In this document: positions 18,377-27,984 of the stretch, in pieces
How positions within the stretch are numbered: the stretch's first letter is position 1
Layout: each line of letters begins with the position of its first letter
Made by a program: the position numbers and the translations under genes
The notes under the pieces: model-generated
The model's input: the letters and a program-made list of their open reading frames with translations, nothing else
What the model was told of the DNA's origin: nothing
The model's database searches: none
Source of the DNA: Sulfitobacter sp. S223
GTDB lineage: Bacteria > Pseudomonadota > Alphaproteobacteria > Rhodobacterales > Rhodobacteraceae
Direction: 5' to 3'
Length of the DNA: 64,000 bases
Assembly (NCBI RefSeq): GCF_025143825.1
Contig: NZ_CP083560.1
Coordinates: 3,410,001-3,474,000, forward strand

Positions 18377-20143
18377 ATGCCGCTTCTGGATGTGAAAGGA
18401 CTGACCATCGGCTTCGGCAAAGCCGCGCCTGTCGTTGACGGCGTCAATTTTGCCGTCGACGCCGGAGAGACGCTCGCGTTGGTCGGTGAAAGCGGGTCGG
18501 GCAAGACGCTGACCTGTCGTGCTGTGTTGCGCATTCTACCCTCGGGCGCACAGCTGCGCGGTGGCGCGATACGCTATGAACATGACGAAACGAGTTGCGA
18601 TCTGGTCACTGTCGGAGCGCGCCAGATGCGCAACCTGCGCGGTGATCGTATCTCGATGATTTTTCAGGAGCCGATGCGCTCGCTTTCGCCGTTGCACAGA
18701 TTGGGCAATCAGGTTGCAGAAGTCCTGCACCTGCACCGCAGCATCGGCAAACAAGATGCAAAAGAGCAAGTGCTTGCCCAGTTCGAGCGAGTGGGCTTTC
18801 CTGATCCGGAGCGGGCATGGAGCAGCTATCCGTTTGAAATGTCAGGCGGCATGCGACAACGCGCAATGATCGCCATGGCGATGGTTTCCAAACCCGATTT
18901 GCTGATCGCTGACGAACCGACAACCGCGCTGGATGTCACCACGCAAGCGCAGGTTCTGGGGCTGATTAAGGACCTTCAGGCCGAGACAGGAATGGCCGTC
19001 ATCCTTGTGACCCATGATCTGGGTGTCGTCGCCAACATGGCTGACAAGGTTGTTGTCATGAACAAGGGCCGCGTGATGGAATCAGGAAGCGCCGAACAGG
19101 TGCTCGGTTCGCCCGCGCACAGCTATACCAAAAAGCTTTTTGCCGCCGCCCCTGTGATCCCCGAAGTGGCAGCACCCAGACGCATTGAACCGAAAACTGA
19201 CCTTATTCTCGACATTCGCGGTGTCACAAAAACATTTGCCCTGAGAACCGGCGGGTGGCGCGCACCCCGCGTCATCACAGCATGTCGCGACGTGGATTTG
19301 CAGCTGCCCCGCGGCAAGACTTTGGCGGTGGTCGGTGAAAGCGGATCGGGCAAGACGACATGCGCGCGGGTTGCCTTGGGCGCCATCAAGCCGGACGCCG
19401 GTGGCGAGGTCTTGTTTTCTGCACGCAAATTCGAGGCGCCGGTCAACGTCCATGACCTGACATCAGCCCAGCGCAGTAGTTTCCAGCGCGATGCGCAAAT
19501 GGTGTTTCAGGACCCCTATTCTTCGCTGTCTCCGCGGATGCGGGTGCAGGAAGCATTGACAGAACCTGCTGAAATCCACGGTATTGGCACAGCAGCAGAG
19601 CGGCGCGAAAAGGCCGCCGAAATGATCCGCATGGTCGGGCTTAGCCCCGATATGCTACCGCGCTTTCCACACGCCTTTTCCGGCGGTCAGCGGCAACGCC
19701 TCTCAATAGCGCGCGCGCTGACGCTGAATCCGCGGCTTCTTGTATGTGATGAACCAACCTCGGCGCTTGATGTTTCGGTGCAGGACCAGATCCTTGGTCT
19801 CCTTGAAGATATCCGTGACCGCATTGGCCTCAGCTACCTGTTCATCAGCCATGATCTGGCTGTCGTGGCGCGGATCGCGGATGAGGTTGCCGTCATGCGC
19901 GCCGGTGTGATCGTCGAACAAGCGTCACCCGACACGCTCTTTTACAATCCGCAACATCCCTATACAAAAGCACTGATTGCCGCCCAGCCGGAGCCGGATA
20001 TCACGCGCCCCATCGACCTTGATCTGGTCGCAAAAGGGGCGGGAAGCCCCGAGGGCTGGCCCGAAATGTTCCGCTTTGAGGGGCAAGACGCCCCGATGTT
20101 ACGAGAGCTGGAACCCGGACATAAGGTGCGATGTCATGCGTAG
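18377..20143 (+). CDS. Fused dual ATPase of an oligopeptide-type ABC importer
   Basis: A 588-residue protein with two complete ABC domains in tandem. Each has Walker A GESGSGKT (about residues 38-45 and 318-325), a signature ([13 protein letters not shown] and [13 protein letters not shown]), a Walker B ([11 protein letters not shown] and [11 protein letters not shown]) and an oligopeptide-type C-terminal extension (HPYTKAL). It powers the importer encoded by the next three genes, like YejF or GsiA. AAGGA precedes the ATG by seven bases. It overlaps the binding-protein gene by 8 bases. Confidence 0.95.
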   Translation: MPLLDVKGLTIGFGKAAPVVDGVNFAVDAGETLALVGESGSGKTLTCRAVLRILPSGAQLRGGAIRYEHDETSCDLVTVGARQMRNLRGDRISMIFQEPMRSLSPLHRLGNQVAEVLHLHRSIGKQDAKEQVLAQFERVGFPDPERAWSSYPFEMSGGMRQRAMIAMAMVSKPDLLIADEPTTALDVTTQAQVLGLIKDLQAETGMAVILVTHDLGVVANMADKVVVMNKGRVMESGSAEQVLGSPAHSYTKKLFAAAPVIPEVAAPRRIEPKTDLILDIRGVTKTFALRTGGWRAPRVITACRDVDLQLPRGKTLAVVGESGSGKTTCARVALGAIKPDAGGEVLFSARKFEAPVNVHDLTSAQRSSFQRDAQMVFQDPYSSLSPRMRVQEALTEPAEIHGIGTAAERREKAAEMIRMVGLSPDMLPRFPHAFSGGQRQRLSIARALTLNPRLLVCDEPTSALDVSVQDQILGLLEDIRDRIGLSYLFISHDLAVVARIADEVAVMRAGVIVEQASPDTLFYNPQHPYTKALIAAQPEPDITRPIDLDLVAKGAGSPEGWPEMFRFEGQDAPMLRELEPGHKVRCHA

Positions 20144-22058
20144 ACTGATCACATTAGGTATGGCGCTGGCCCTACTGGCCGTTCCTGCCCTTGCACAGCA
20201 CGTACCTGTGCAGGAAAGCCGCTTTTGGGCGAGCGAAGTTCAGGCAGGTGATTTGCCCCCTGCCGCAATGCGCATTCCGACAGAGCCATTGGTGGTAGAT
20301 ATCGAAGCCAAAGGCCGCACGCTCGGAAAGCAGGGCGGCACCCTACGCACACTTGTATCGCGGAGCAAAGACATACGCCAGATGGTGGTCTATGGCTATG
20401 CGCGGCTTGTTGGCTATGCGCCGGACTACTCACTCCAACCGGATATTCTGCGAGCGGTCGATATCGTGGAGGACCGCCGCTTTACCTTGCATCTGCGTCC
20501 GGGCCACCGTTGGTCTGACGGCGCACCCTTTACCTCTGCCGATTTTGCCTATTGGTGGAACAATGTGGCCAACAATCCAAAGATATCGCCCTCTGGTCTG
20601 CCTGACTGGATGACGGTTGATGGCAAGATTGGTACGGTAAGTTTCCCAGATGCACATACGGTTGTGTTCGAATGGGAAACACCGAACCCGAATTTCCTTC
20701 CGCTTCTGGCCCAAGCCAGCCCCCCCTTCATCTACAGACCTGCGCATTACCTAAAGCAGTTCCATGCCGATTTTGCTGATCCCGCATTTCTGAAACAACA
20801 AATCAGAGAAACCCGAGTAAGAAGCTGGGCCGCGCTGCATAACAAGCGCGACAACATGTACAAGTTTGACAACCCCGATCAACCGACCCTGCAACCGTGG
20901 ATGAATGCCTCTGGTGACGCTTCGTCGCGCAACATCTTTGTCCGCAACCCGTACTTCCACCGCATCGATACTGTTGGCACCCAACTGCCCTACATCGACG
21001 TGGTCGAGATGACTGTTGTGGGCGGTGGTCTGGTCGCAGCCAAATCCAACGCGGGTCAGGTTGACCTCCAGGCTCGCGGCCTTGATTTCCGTGATGTACC
21101 CATTCTCAAGAAGGGCGAAGCAGATAGCGGCAGCTACCGAACCCTGCTGTGGCTCAATGGTACCGCCAGCCAAATCGCCATCTACCCTAACCTCAACTTC
21201 GCAGATCCGGTATGGCGCGAAGTCATGCGCGATGTCCGGTTCCGTCGCGCCCTAAGCCTTGGCATTGATCGCCGCATGATCAACCGAGCCCTCTATTTCG
21301 GTCTGGCCAATGAAGGCGGCATGACCGCGCTTCCGCGCAGCCCGCTACATGATCCCGAAGACCTGTTGGCTTGGTCACGGCTGGATATCGACTATGCCAA
21401 CTTACTGCTGGACCAGATGGGGCTGACCGAACGCGCTGCGAACGGATTGCGCCTATTGCCTGATGGTCGCCCGATGGAATTCGTCGTTGAGACGGCTGGC
21501 GAACGGCAGGAAGAAGAAAATGCACTCACCATCATTACAGACACCTGGCGCGAGCTTGGCATCCGCCTGATTATGCGCCCTCTGGACCGCGACATTCTGC
21601 GCAGCCGGATATATGCGGGGACCGGCATGGCTGCCGTATGGTATGGCTGGGACAACGGCCTGCCCCGCGCGGAAACATCGCCCAAATACCTTGCACCAAC
21701 CCAGCAGGAATTCTTTTCCTGGCCGAAATGGGGGCAGTATTATCAAACGATGGGCAAAACCGGTGAAGCGCCCGACATGGAAGGCCCGAAACGGTTGTTG
21801 CAACTGGAATATGACTGGGCCCACACCACCGATCCCGATGAGCGTGCAGCGATCTGGGCCGAAATGCTGGACATCCACGCGCAACAGCAATTTGCCATCG
21901 GCATTCTATCTGGCGCGCCTCAACCCGTCGTCGTTTCAGAGCGGCTTCGCAACGTGCCGGAAATTGGCATCTGGGCCTATGATCCGGGCGCGCATTTCGG
22001 CATTCACCGGGTTGATGAATTTTACTTTGAAGACGCGTTCATGCAGGTCAGCCAATGA
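20136..22058 (+). CDS. Periplasmic substrate-binding protein, family 5 (oligopeptide type)
   Basis: A 640-residue SBP_bac_5 protein with a Sec signal (ALLAVPALAQ) cleaved near residue 21. Family hallmarks are visible: GRTLGKQGGTLRTL, FTLHLRPGHRWSDGAPFTSADFA, and a late VRFRRALSLGIDRRMIN block. It is larger than typical OppA, as in the group used for modified peptides or opine-like compounds; the ligand is unknown. The start at 20136 gives a clean signal peptide and overlaps the ATPase stop by 8 bases. The longer frame from 19977 has no signal and runs inside the ATPase gene. Confidence 0.92.
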   Translation: MRRLITLGMALALLAVPALAQHVPVQESRFWASEVQAGDLPPAAMRIPTEPLVVDIEAKGRTLGKQGGTLRTLVSRSKDIRQMVVYGYARLVGYAPDYSLQPDILRAVDIVEDRRFTLHLRPGHRWSDGAPFTSADFAYWWNNVANNPKISPSGLPDWMTVDGKIGTVSFPDAHTVVFEWETPNPNFLPLLAQASPPFIYRPAHYLKQFHADFADPAFLKQQIRETRVRSWAALHNKRDNMYKFDNPDQPTLQPWMNASGDASSRNIFVRNPYFHRIDTVGTQLPYIDVVEMTVVGGGLVAAKSNAGQVDLQARGLDFRDVPILKKGEADSGSYRTLLWLNGTASQIAIYPNLNFADPVWREVMRDVRFRRALSLGIDRRMINRALYFGLANEGGMTALPRSPLHDPEDLLAWSRLDIDYANLLLDQMGLTERAANGLRLLPDGRPMEFVVETAGERQEEENALTIITDTWRELGIRLIMRPLDRDILRSRIYAGTGMAAVWYGWDNGLPRAETSPKYLAPTQQEFFSWPKWGQYYQTMGKTGEAPDMEGPKRLLQLEYDWAHTTDPDERAAIWAEMLDIHAQQQFAIGILSGAPQPVVVSERLRNVPEIGIWAYDPGAHFGIHRVDEFYFEDAFMQVSQ

Positions 22059-23083
22059 GAATACTTCTCTATGCCATTCGCCGTTTTGCAACGATGCTGC
22101 TGACGCTCTGGATCGTGTCGATACTTGTGTTTGCCATCATCAATCTGCCTCCGGGCGATTACCTAAGCAACCAGATCTCCGAACTGCGTGCCACCGGACA
22201 AGCGGCGGGCGTCGCCAAAGCTGAGTTCTTGCGCACGGAATATGCGCTCGATCGACCGTTGTGGGAGCAATACATGATTTGGGCAGGGTTTATGCCCGGC
22301 CCTCAGGGCTTTTCCGGGCTGATCCATGGAAACTTTGGCTGGTCGTTCGAATTTGACCGCCCCGTCGCCGAGATTGTTGGCGATGCGCTTTGGCTGACGG
22401 TTCTGGTCAATCTTGCAGCCGTGCTTTTCGTCTATGTCGTAGCACTCCCTCTAGGTGTGCTCGCCGCTGCGCGTTCGGAAACGTGGGTTGACTACACAGC
22501 AGGGTTTGTCGGTTATCTGGGGCTTGCCACTCCAAACTTCCTGCTGGCATTGATCCTGTTTTACTATGGACACAAATATTTTGACCTGCCTATCGGTGGG
22601 TTGATGGCGCCGGAATTCGAAGGTGAGCCAATGACTTGGGATAAGGTGAAATCAATCCTGGTTCACCTTATCGTTCCGACATTCGTCATCGGCACATCTG
22701 GCGCGGCAGCCATGATGCAACGCCTGCGTGCCAATATGTTGGATGAGTTGAGCAAGCCCTACGTCGAAACGGCCATTGCCAAGGGCATGAAGCCGTCCGC
22801 AATGCTAAGGAAGTACCCGCTTCGGATGGCGTTCAACCCGTTCGTGGCCGACATCGGTAACCTGCTGCCTGCTATGGTATCAGGGTCGGTGCTGGTCTCT
22901 GTGGTGCTGGGTTTGCAAACCATTGGTCCTTACCTGCTCACTGCGCTCAAATCCCAAGACCAGTTTCTTGCGGCCTTCGTACTGATGTTTGTGGCCCTGC
23001 TCACACTCATCGGCACTATGATCTCTGATGTGCTACTGATGCTGCTTGATCCGCGCATCCGCATGGGAGCACGAGACGCATGA
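22055..23083 (+). CDS. ABC importer permease (DppB/YejB type)
   Basis: A 342-residue inner-membrane permease: an N-terminal helix (LLTLWIVSILVFAIINLPPGDYL) with the family PPGDYL motif, a periplasmic loop, then five helices with the EAA-like loop ETAIAKGMKPSAMLRKYPLRMAFNP that touches the ATPase. The ATG overlaps the binding-protein stop in an ATGA, so translation is coupled. It works with the following permease as a heterodimer. Confidence 0.93.
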   Translation: MRILLYAIRRFATMLLTLWIVSILVFAIINLPPGDYLSNQISELRATGQAAGVAKAEFLRTEYALDRPLWEQYMIWAGFMPGPQGFSGLIHGNFGWSFEFDRPVAEIVGDALWLTVLVNLAAVLFVYVVALPLGVLAAARSETWVDYTAGFVGYLGLATPNFLLALILFYYGHKYFDLPIGGLMAPEFEGEPMTWDKVKSILVHLIVPTFVIGTSGAAAMMQRLRANMLDELSKPYVETAIAKGMKPSAMLRKYPLRMAFNPFVADIGNLLPAMVSGSVLVSVVLGLQTIGPYLLTALKSQDQFLAAFVLMFVALLTLIGTMISDVLLMLLDPRIRMGARDA

Positions 23084-24234
23084 GCATCCAACCTGACAAC
23101 CGCTTCGTCGACACAGCCCCGTGGTCAGATGAAGCAAACCTTTCTGCTCCGGAACGCGCTGAATTCGACGCACCCAGCTACATCCTTATCTGGCGCAAAT
23201 TTCGGCGCCATAAACTCGGGCTGATCTCCGGCCTGTTCCTGCTGTTTTGCTATCTGATCCTGCCAGTTGCAGGCTTCGTTGCCCCCTATACCGCCAATGA
23301 ACGCAGCGCCGACTATCTGTATCATCCACCACAAGAGATCAATTTGTGGCATGAAGGCGAATTCATCGGCCCCTTTGTCTACCCCACCACAGCCGTCGCA
23401 GACCTTGAAAACTATCGCTGGCGCTACACGCTCGATACAACCCAACCGATGCCGCTCAGGTTTTTCTGCGAGGGCGCTGAGTACAAAGTCGCAGGGCTTA
23501 TCCCTTCGGACACGCATCTGTTCTGTGCTCCCAGCGGCGCTACCGTCTTTCTCTGGGGCAGTGACCGCTTGGGGCGCGATGTTTTCAGTCGCATCCTGTA
23601 TGGCGCTCAACTGTCCCTCACCGTGGGCCTCATCGGCATTACCGTCAGCTTTGTCCTCGGGATCTTCTTCGGAGCCATAGCAGGCTACTTCGGCGGCAAA
23701 ACCGACTGGCTAATAAACCGTGTGATCGAAATTCTCCGCTCCCTGCCAGAGCTGCCACTCTGGCTTGCGCTTTCCGCAGCGGTGCCCTCCAATTGGAGCC
23801 CGGTATCGGTCTTTTTCATTATCTCGATCATTCTCGGCATTCTCGATTGGCCCGGCCTTGCCCGTGCAGTGCGCGCTAAATTCCTGAGCTTGCGCGAAGA
23901 GGAATACGTCCGCGCAGCAGAGATGATGGGCGCAAAGCCCGCTCGCGTGATCCGGCGTCACCTTCTTCCCAATTTCATGAGCCACCTGATTGCCAGCGCC
24001 ACACTCTCAATTCCCGCTATGATTCTTGGCGAAACCGCGCTCAGCTTTCTGGGTCTTGGCCTGCGTGCGCCTGCGGTTTCATGGGGGGTTATGCTGAACG
24101 ATGCACAAAACCTTGCCAGCATCGAAATCTACCCTTGGACCGCGATCCCTATGCTGCCGATCATCGTGGTCGTGCTGGCGTTCAACTTCCTCGGTGATGG
24201 CCTGCGGGCGTCTCTCGACCCCTACCGCACGTAA
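23080..24234 (+). CDS. ABC importer permease (DppC/YejE type)
   Basis: The second permease, 384 residues. It starts with a cytoplasmic tail, one helix, then an unusually long periplasmic segment of about 120 residues with two Cys (FFCEGAEYK, LFCAPSG). The five-helix core carries WGSDRLGRDVFSRILYGAQLS and the EAA loop RAAEMMGAKPARVIRRHLLPN. DppC proteins lack this insertion; it may pair with the large binding protein. It is coupled to the previous gene by an ATGA overlap and is the last gene of the operon, followed by two terminators. Confidence 0.93.
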   Translation: MSIQPDNRFVDTAPWSDEANLSAPERAEFDAPSYILIWRKFRRHKLGLISGLFLLFCYLILPVAGFVAPYTANERSADYLYHPPQEINLWHEGEFIGPFVYPTTAVADLENYRWRYTLDTTQPMPLRFFCEGAEYKVAGLIPSDTHLFCAPSGATVFLWGSDRLGRDVFSRILYGAQLSLTVGLIGITVSFVLGIFFGAIAGYFGGKTDWLINRVIEILRSLPELPLWLALSAAVPSNWSPVSVFFIISIILGILDWPGLARAVRAKFLSLREEEYVRAAEMMGAKPARVIRRHLLPNFMSHLIASATLSIPAMILGETALSFLGLGLRAPAVSWGVMLNDAQNLASIEIYPWTAIPMLPIIVVVLAFNFLGDGLRASLDPYRT

Positions 24235-24237
24235 AAC

Positions 24238-24271
24238 GGGCGCAGCATTTCTGCCGCGCCCCTATTTCTTT
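24238..24271 (+). terminator. First terminator after ABC importer operon
   Basis: A GGGCGC/GCGCCC stem with an inner GCA/TGC pair block and a TTTC loop (24238-24261), followed by CTATTTCTTTT, lies 4 bases after the permease stop. Confidence 0.7.
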
Positions 24272-24294
24272 TGGCCATAAATATCCCGGTAGGC

Positions 24295-24322
24295 GCGAGA
24301 GGCAGAGCCTCTCGCATTTTTT
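24295..24322 (+). terminator. Second, strong terminator after ABC importer operon
   Basis: A perfect 9-base stem, GCGAGAGGC (24295-24303) and GCCTCTCGC (24307-24315), has a 3-base loop and is followed by A and six T. It ends just before the convergent MBL gene. Confidence 0.88.
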
Positions 24323-24349
24323 ACGTCAGCCAAAGACCGATGTCGAAAA

Positions 24350-25150
24350 TCAGCCCAGTTCGCCTTCCGCGTACCAACCGCCCAATTTCACTTCTGTTTC
24401 AGTGCCGATCATCTTGGCGAATTCAGCTGGATCCTGCGTGCCGTTGTCACGGCCACGATAGTGGTACGGGTAGACGTACGTTGGTTTAAACTCTGCAACT
24501 GCAGATGCCGCTGCATTCGCGTCCATTGTAAATGGAAGGTTCATACAGACGAACGCCAGATCGATATTTTCCAGCGCGCGCATTTCTGGCGTATCTTCCG
24601 TGTCGCCCGAGACATACATGCGGAAACCTTCAAAGTTCAGCACATAGCCATTGTCGCGCCCTTGCGGGTGAAAGTTCTTACGCTCTTCTGTTATGTTGTA
24701 GGCGGGAATGGCGTCGATGCTCAGATCGTTGAAAAGAGCTGCACCACCGTTTTCAACGGCACTTGCCTGTGCTTGCATCGTCTCGGGCAACATCGCAAAA
24801 ACAGCGGGGTTGGCAATGATCTGCGTGCCCTCAGCTACGATCGCATCAAGCGTTTCCTGATTGTAGTGATCACCATGCTCATGTGTGATCAGCACCAGAT
24901 CAGGCGCGGGGAAGTCTGTATATTTGTCTGCGCCGCCTACCGGATCTACGTAAATTACGCCGACCGGGGTCTGGGCCACAAAAGAGGCGTGGGACACAGG
25001 CGTGATCGTGATCGGCCCTGCTGGTGTCTCAAATGAATCTGCGCCATGGGCCGCTGCGAAGGCAGCATATGGCAGGATTGTTACCGCGCCGGCAGCGGCT
25101 GCGGTGGTCATCAAGAACTGGCGGCGGGAAGGAATAGCGATGTCAGACAT
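24350..25150 (-). CDS. Exported MBL-fold metal-dependent hydrolase (UlaG-like)
   Basis: A 266-residue protein. It has a Tat-like leader, SRRQFLMTTAAAA, with a hydrophobic stretch ending in AFAAAHG, so it is likely periplasmic. The metal site THEHGDH (H90, H92, D94, H95) and later D/H positions (VSGDTEDT, YPYHYRG) fit a metallo-beta-lactamase fold of the UlaG/YtkL-like group. The substrate is unknown. AGGAG lies before the ATG at 25150; an upstream ATG at 25180 is less likely. Confidence 0.85.
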   Translation of the reverse strand: MSDIAIPSRRQFLMTTAAAAGAVTILPYAAFAAAHGADSFETPAGPITITPVSHASFVAQTPVGVIYVDPVGGADKYTDFPAPDLVLITHEHGDHYNQETLDAIVAEGTQIIANPAVFAMLPETMQAQASAVENGGAALFNDLSIDAIPAYNITEERKNFHPQGRDNGYVLNFEGFRMYVSGDTEDTPEMRALENIDLAFVCMNLPFTMDANAAASAVAEFKPTYVYPYHYRGRDNGTQDPAEFAKMIGTETEVKLGGWYAEGELG

Positions 25151-25214
25151 GTTGGCTCCTAAAATGAATGCTCTATTCATTGCGAGCTAGAGCTAACCGC
25201 CTAAGGATCAAGAG

Positions 25215-27761
25215 CTACCGATCATCCCCCGTGTTAGCGCCCTCCGCCTCTTCTGTCATTTCCTCGATAGACGCATGCGCAGCGGCGGCCACTTTTTGCT
25301 TTTGCTCTTCTGTCAGGTCTTCGGCCTTACCATCGGCCAGCCGTACAGTTACTTCGCGGTGGGCAAACTTGATCCCCTCACGCTCGAACAGAGCGCGGAT
25401 TTCTTCATACACCCGTTTGCGCACAAGCCATTGATCGCCCGGTTTGGTCATAAATTTGACGCGGATAATCATCGCGCTGTCCTGCATTTCAATCACGCCT
25501 TGCGACTTCAGCGGCTGGATAAAGTTTTGCCCGATAACCGGATCATCCAGCAATTCAATGCCAAGCTTTTTGATCAGCTTGCGCACCTTTTCCACGTCCG
25601 TGTCGTAAGTCACACGCAATGGCAGCTTCATAATGACCCAGTCACGGCTGTAGTTGGTCATGACCTGCAATTCACCGAAAGGAATTGTGTGTAGCGCACC
25701 CAGATGGTGGCGTAGCTGGAATGACCGAACCGAGATTTTCTCGACCGTGCCTTTCACGCCCCCTACGTCCAGATACTCGCCCTTGCGAAACGCGTCATCG
25801 AACAAGAAGAAAGCGCCGGCAAAGATATCACGCACCAACGCCTGAGAGCCAAAGCCGACAGCAACGCCAACAATACCTGCACCAGCAAACAGCGGGCCCA
25901 CATTTATGCCGACTTCCATCAGGACAATCAGGATAATTGTGACCACCACAACGATCAACGTGAAGTTCCGGAATAACGGCAGCAGTGTCGCCAGACGGGA
26001 TGCCGAAGAAGCCGCACTGCCCTCATCCCCCAGCTCTGCCTCTTCCTCTTCATCACCGGATTCTTCGGCGATCTTGGTATCGATCCAGATGCGGAACGCA
26101 TGATAAATCACGTAACCGATGAAGATGATGATGATAATGTCGAGAAGGCGGTCCAGCACGGATTCGACCATGCGCGCGCCGTCATTATCCCAGATGTAGA
26201 AAAACGCGTAGGCACCTGCGACAAAGGCTAGAATACCGGCCACCCGCCGCGCCAGCGCCTCAAAACTGCTAAGCACGTGCACGGGCTGTCCATGAGCAGC
26301 TGACAGCATCTCATGCTCGGCTTCTGTCAGCTCTGCCTCCGTCGGAGGGGTCGGAACATGCGCCTGCTCAATCCGCGCAGCCAACGGGCCTGCGTCACTG
26401 CCCGCCCCGAGTGATGTTTCAGGAGGCGCATCCGGATCGGGCCCGTCTTCGCGCAACTCACGTAACGTTCGGGCCTCTAACTCAAGGCGCGCCTGCTCTG
26501 ACGCCTCGAATTCTGCCTGTTTTTCACGCATCAGACGCACCACACGAGCGCGCGCAAAGCTTCGTTCGATCAGGTAGTTCACCACTCCATACACAACGAT
26601 GATCGAAATCAGAATTCCGTATGCCCCCGCGATCAGCGGAATTGAGCTGGGTTTTTCAAGCACAAGATCAATGGTCAGTTCAAACCAGGCAAAGATCACA
26701 TAGGCGATCACGACGGGCGCCCAGGTACGGCTGAGGAACCGTATCAACATGCCGACCTCGGACATCTCTTTGCCCTGTCGCAAGGCATTGGAGATAGCCC
26801 TGTGATTTACCACCACCAACAGCACATTCAGCAAAACAACTGCCGCCGACAACACGGCCGCGACAAAGGCATAGACGTCATAGTTCAGCCCAAGCTCTCC
26901 GATCCAGATGCCGAAAAGGATCGCGCAGATGTCAAAACTGCCAAGCCCCCACATCCAGCGGTGCAGTCGCTTTGCATCGCGGTCAGAAAAGACAGGAATA
27001 CGGTATTGCGTCAGGAACGGGGAGAGTATCATCCGCCACAAACCTGCGGTCACACGGCAACAGAAATAGGCGATATTGATCAGAGTGACGGTGAACTGCA
27101 CCGCGCTATCCTCGAGCGGCGGAAAGAAGATCACTCCAATCACATATGCCACCCCCATCGAGATAAGGATGCCGATGACTCCCATGAAGAACCGAAACAC
27201 CAGAAATGGCATCTTTTCGGCATATCCCGTGGGCGTTTCAAGCACGCGACTGACCACAAAACGCTTGGCGATCCGTTTGCCAAACACCTCGCGTTCAACC
27301 AGAACACCAATGCCGAACAGCAGCAAACTCATCCCCAGAATTTTCACGAAAAGCATGATCGTGCCGTCCGGCGAGGCTGCGCGTAAAATATAAAGCACTT
27401 CGTTTACCGCAACCGGCATCTGGCCAAGCCGCTCAATCAACGCGTCGCGAAACAAGTCGGCGTTCTCTTGCGCCTTCATCAAACGTGACATCTCTGACTT
27501 CTCCGGCCTCTGTTCTACAAGATCAGGAGCAGGTTCGGACTGGGTGATAACCGTGCCGTCGCTGTTAATCACAATGATCCCTACACCATCGCGGGCTGCG
27601 TTGCGCAAAGTCTCGGCCAATGTTTCGTCTGCAGCGTCGGCGCTTTCGGTGCTGCTGAGATTCAGCAGTGAACCCAGACTTTGCGCCCGAACATCTGATG
27701 CAGGCGAAAGCACCAAAAACATTAGCGCCAAAACAGCCAGAAGCAGGCGATATATCATCAT
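25215..27761 (-). CDS. Large MscS-family mechanosensitive channel
   Basis: An 848-residue inner-membrane channel: a signal sequence at residues 1-26, a periplasmic region, then about ten helices. The MscS core lies at about 600-800, with GVAVGFGSQALVRDIFAGAFFLFDDAFRKGEYLDV marking the pore-lining helix and beta domain. A charged cytoplasmic insert with many Glu (EESGDEEEEAELGDEG) precedes the pore. The size is like MscK/YbiO-type channels. It probably releases solutes on osmotic downshock (family knowledge). It stands alone. Confidence 0.92.
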   Translation of the reverse strand: MMIYRLLLAVLALMFLVLSPASDVRAQSLGSLLNLSSTESADAADETLAETLRNAARDGVGIIVINSDGTVITQSEPAPDLVEQRPEKSEMSRLMKAQENADLFRDALIERLGQMPVAVNEVLYILRAASPDGTIMLFVKILGMSLLLFGIGVLVEREVFGKRIAKRFVVSRVLETPTGYAEKMPFLVFRFFMGVIGILISMGVAYVIGVIFFPPLEDSAVQFTVTLINIAYFCCRVTAGLWRMILSPFLTQYRIPVFSDRDAKRLHRWMWGLGSFDICAILFGIWIGELGLNYDVYAFVAAVLSAAVVLLNVLLVVVNHRAISNALRQGKEMSEVGMLIRFLSRTWAPVVIAYVIFAWFELTIDLVLEKPSSIPLIAGAYGILISIIVVYGVVNYLIERSFARARVVRLMREKQAEFEASEQARLELEARTLRELREDGPDPDAPPETSLGAGSDAGPLAARIEQAHVPTPPTEAELTEAEHEMLSAAHGQPVHVLSSFEALARRVAGILAFVAGAYAFFYIWDNDGARMVESVLDRLLDIIIIIFIGYVIYHAFRIWIDTKIAEESGDEEEEAELGDEGSAASSASRLATLLPLFRNFTLIVVVVTIILIVLMEVGINVGPLFAGAGIVGVAVGFGSQALVRDIFAGAFFLFDDAFRKGEYLDVGGVKGTVEKISVRSFQLRHHLGALHTIPFGELQVMTNYSRDWVIMKLPLRVTYDTDVEKVRKLIKKLGIELLDDPVIGQNFIQPLKSQGVIEMQDSAMIIRVKFMTKPGDQWLVRKRVYEEIRALFEREGIKFAHREVTVRLADGKAEDLTEEQKQKVAAAAHASIEEMTEEAEGANTGDDR

Positions 27762-27984
27762 TTTAGTCCCTCACGCGCGTGCGCCGTTGGTCAGCAGTCA
27801 CTATGTTGTGACGCTACGGGCTCGGCCCACGCATTGCAATTGTCACTCGAGTGCCCAGTTTCTGTGCTCAACTTGGTCGAACGCTCGATCTTCATGATGT
27901 TTTACAAGCGTTAGGCTTTCGTGCCATAGCGAAATGGGGTTGCGGTGTTTGCGCCCCTCTGACGCGCAGCCCAAGGACATGTCT

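Noticed and set aside
19977..20135. Longer start for the ABC binding protein
   Set aside because: The extension lies inside the ATPase gene and would bury the signal peptide.
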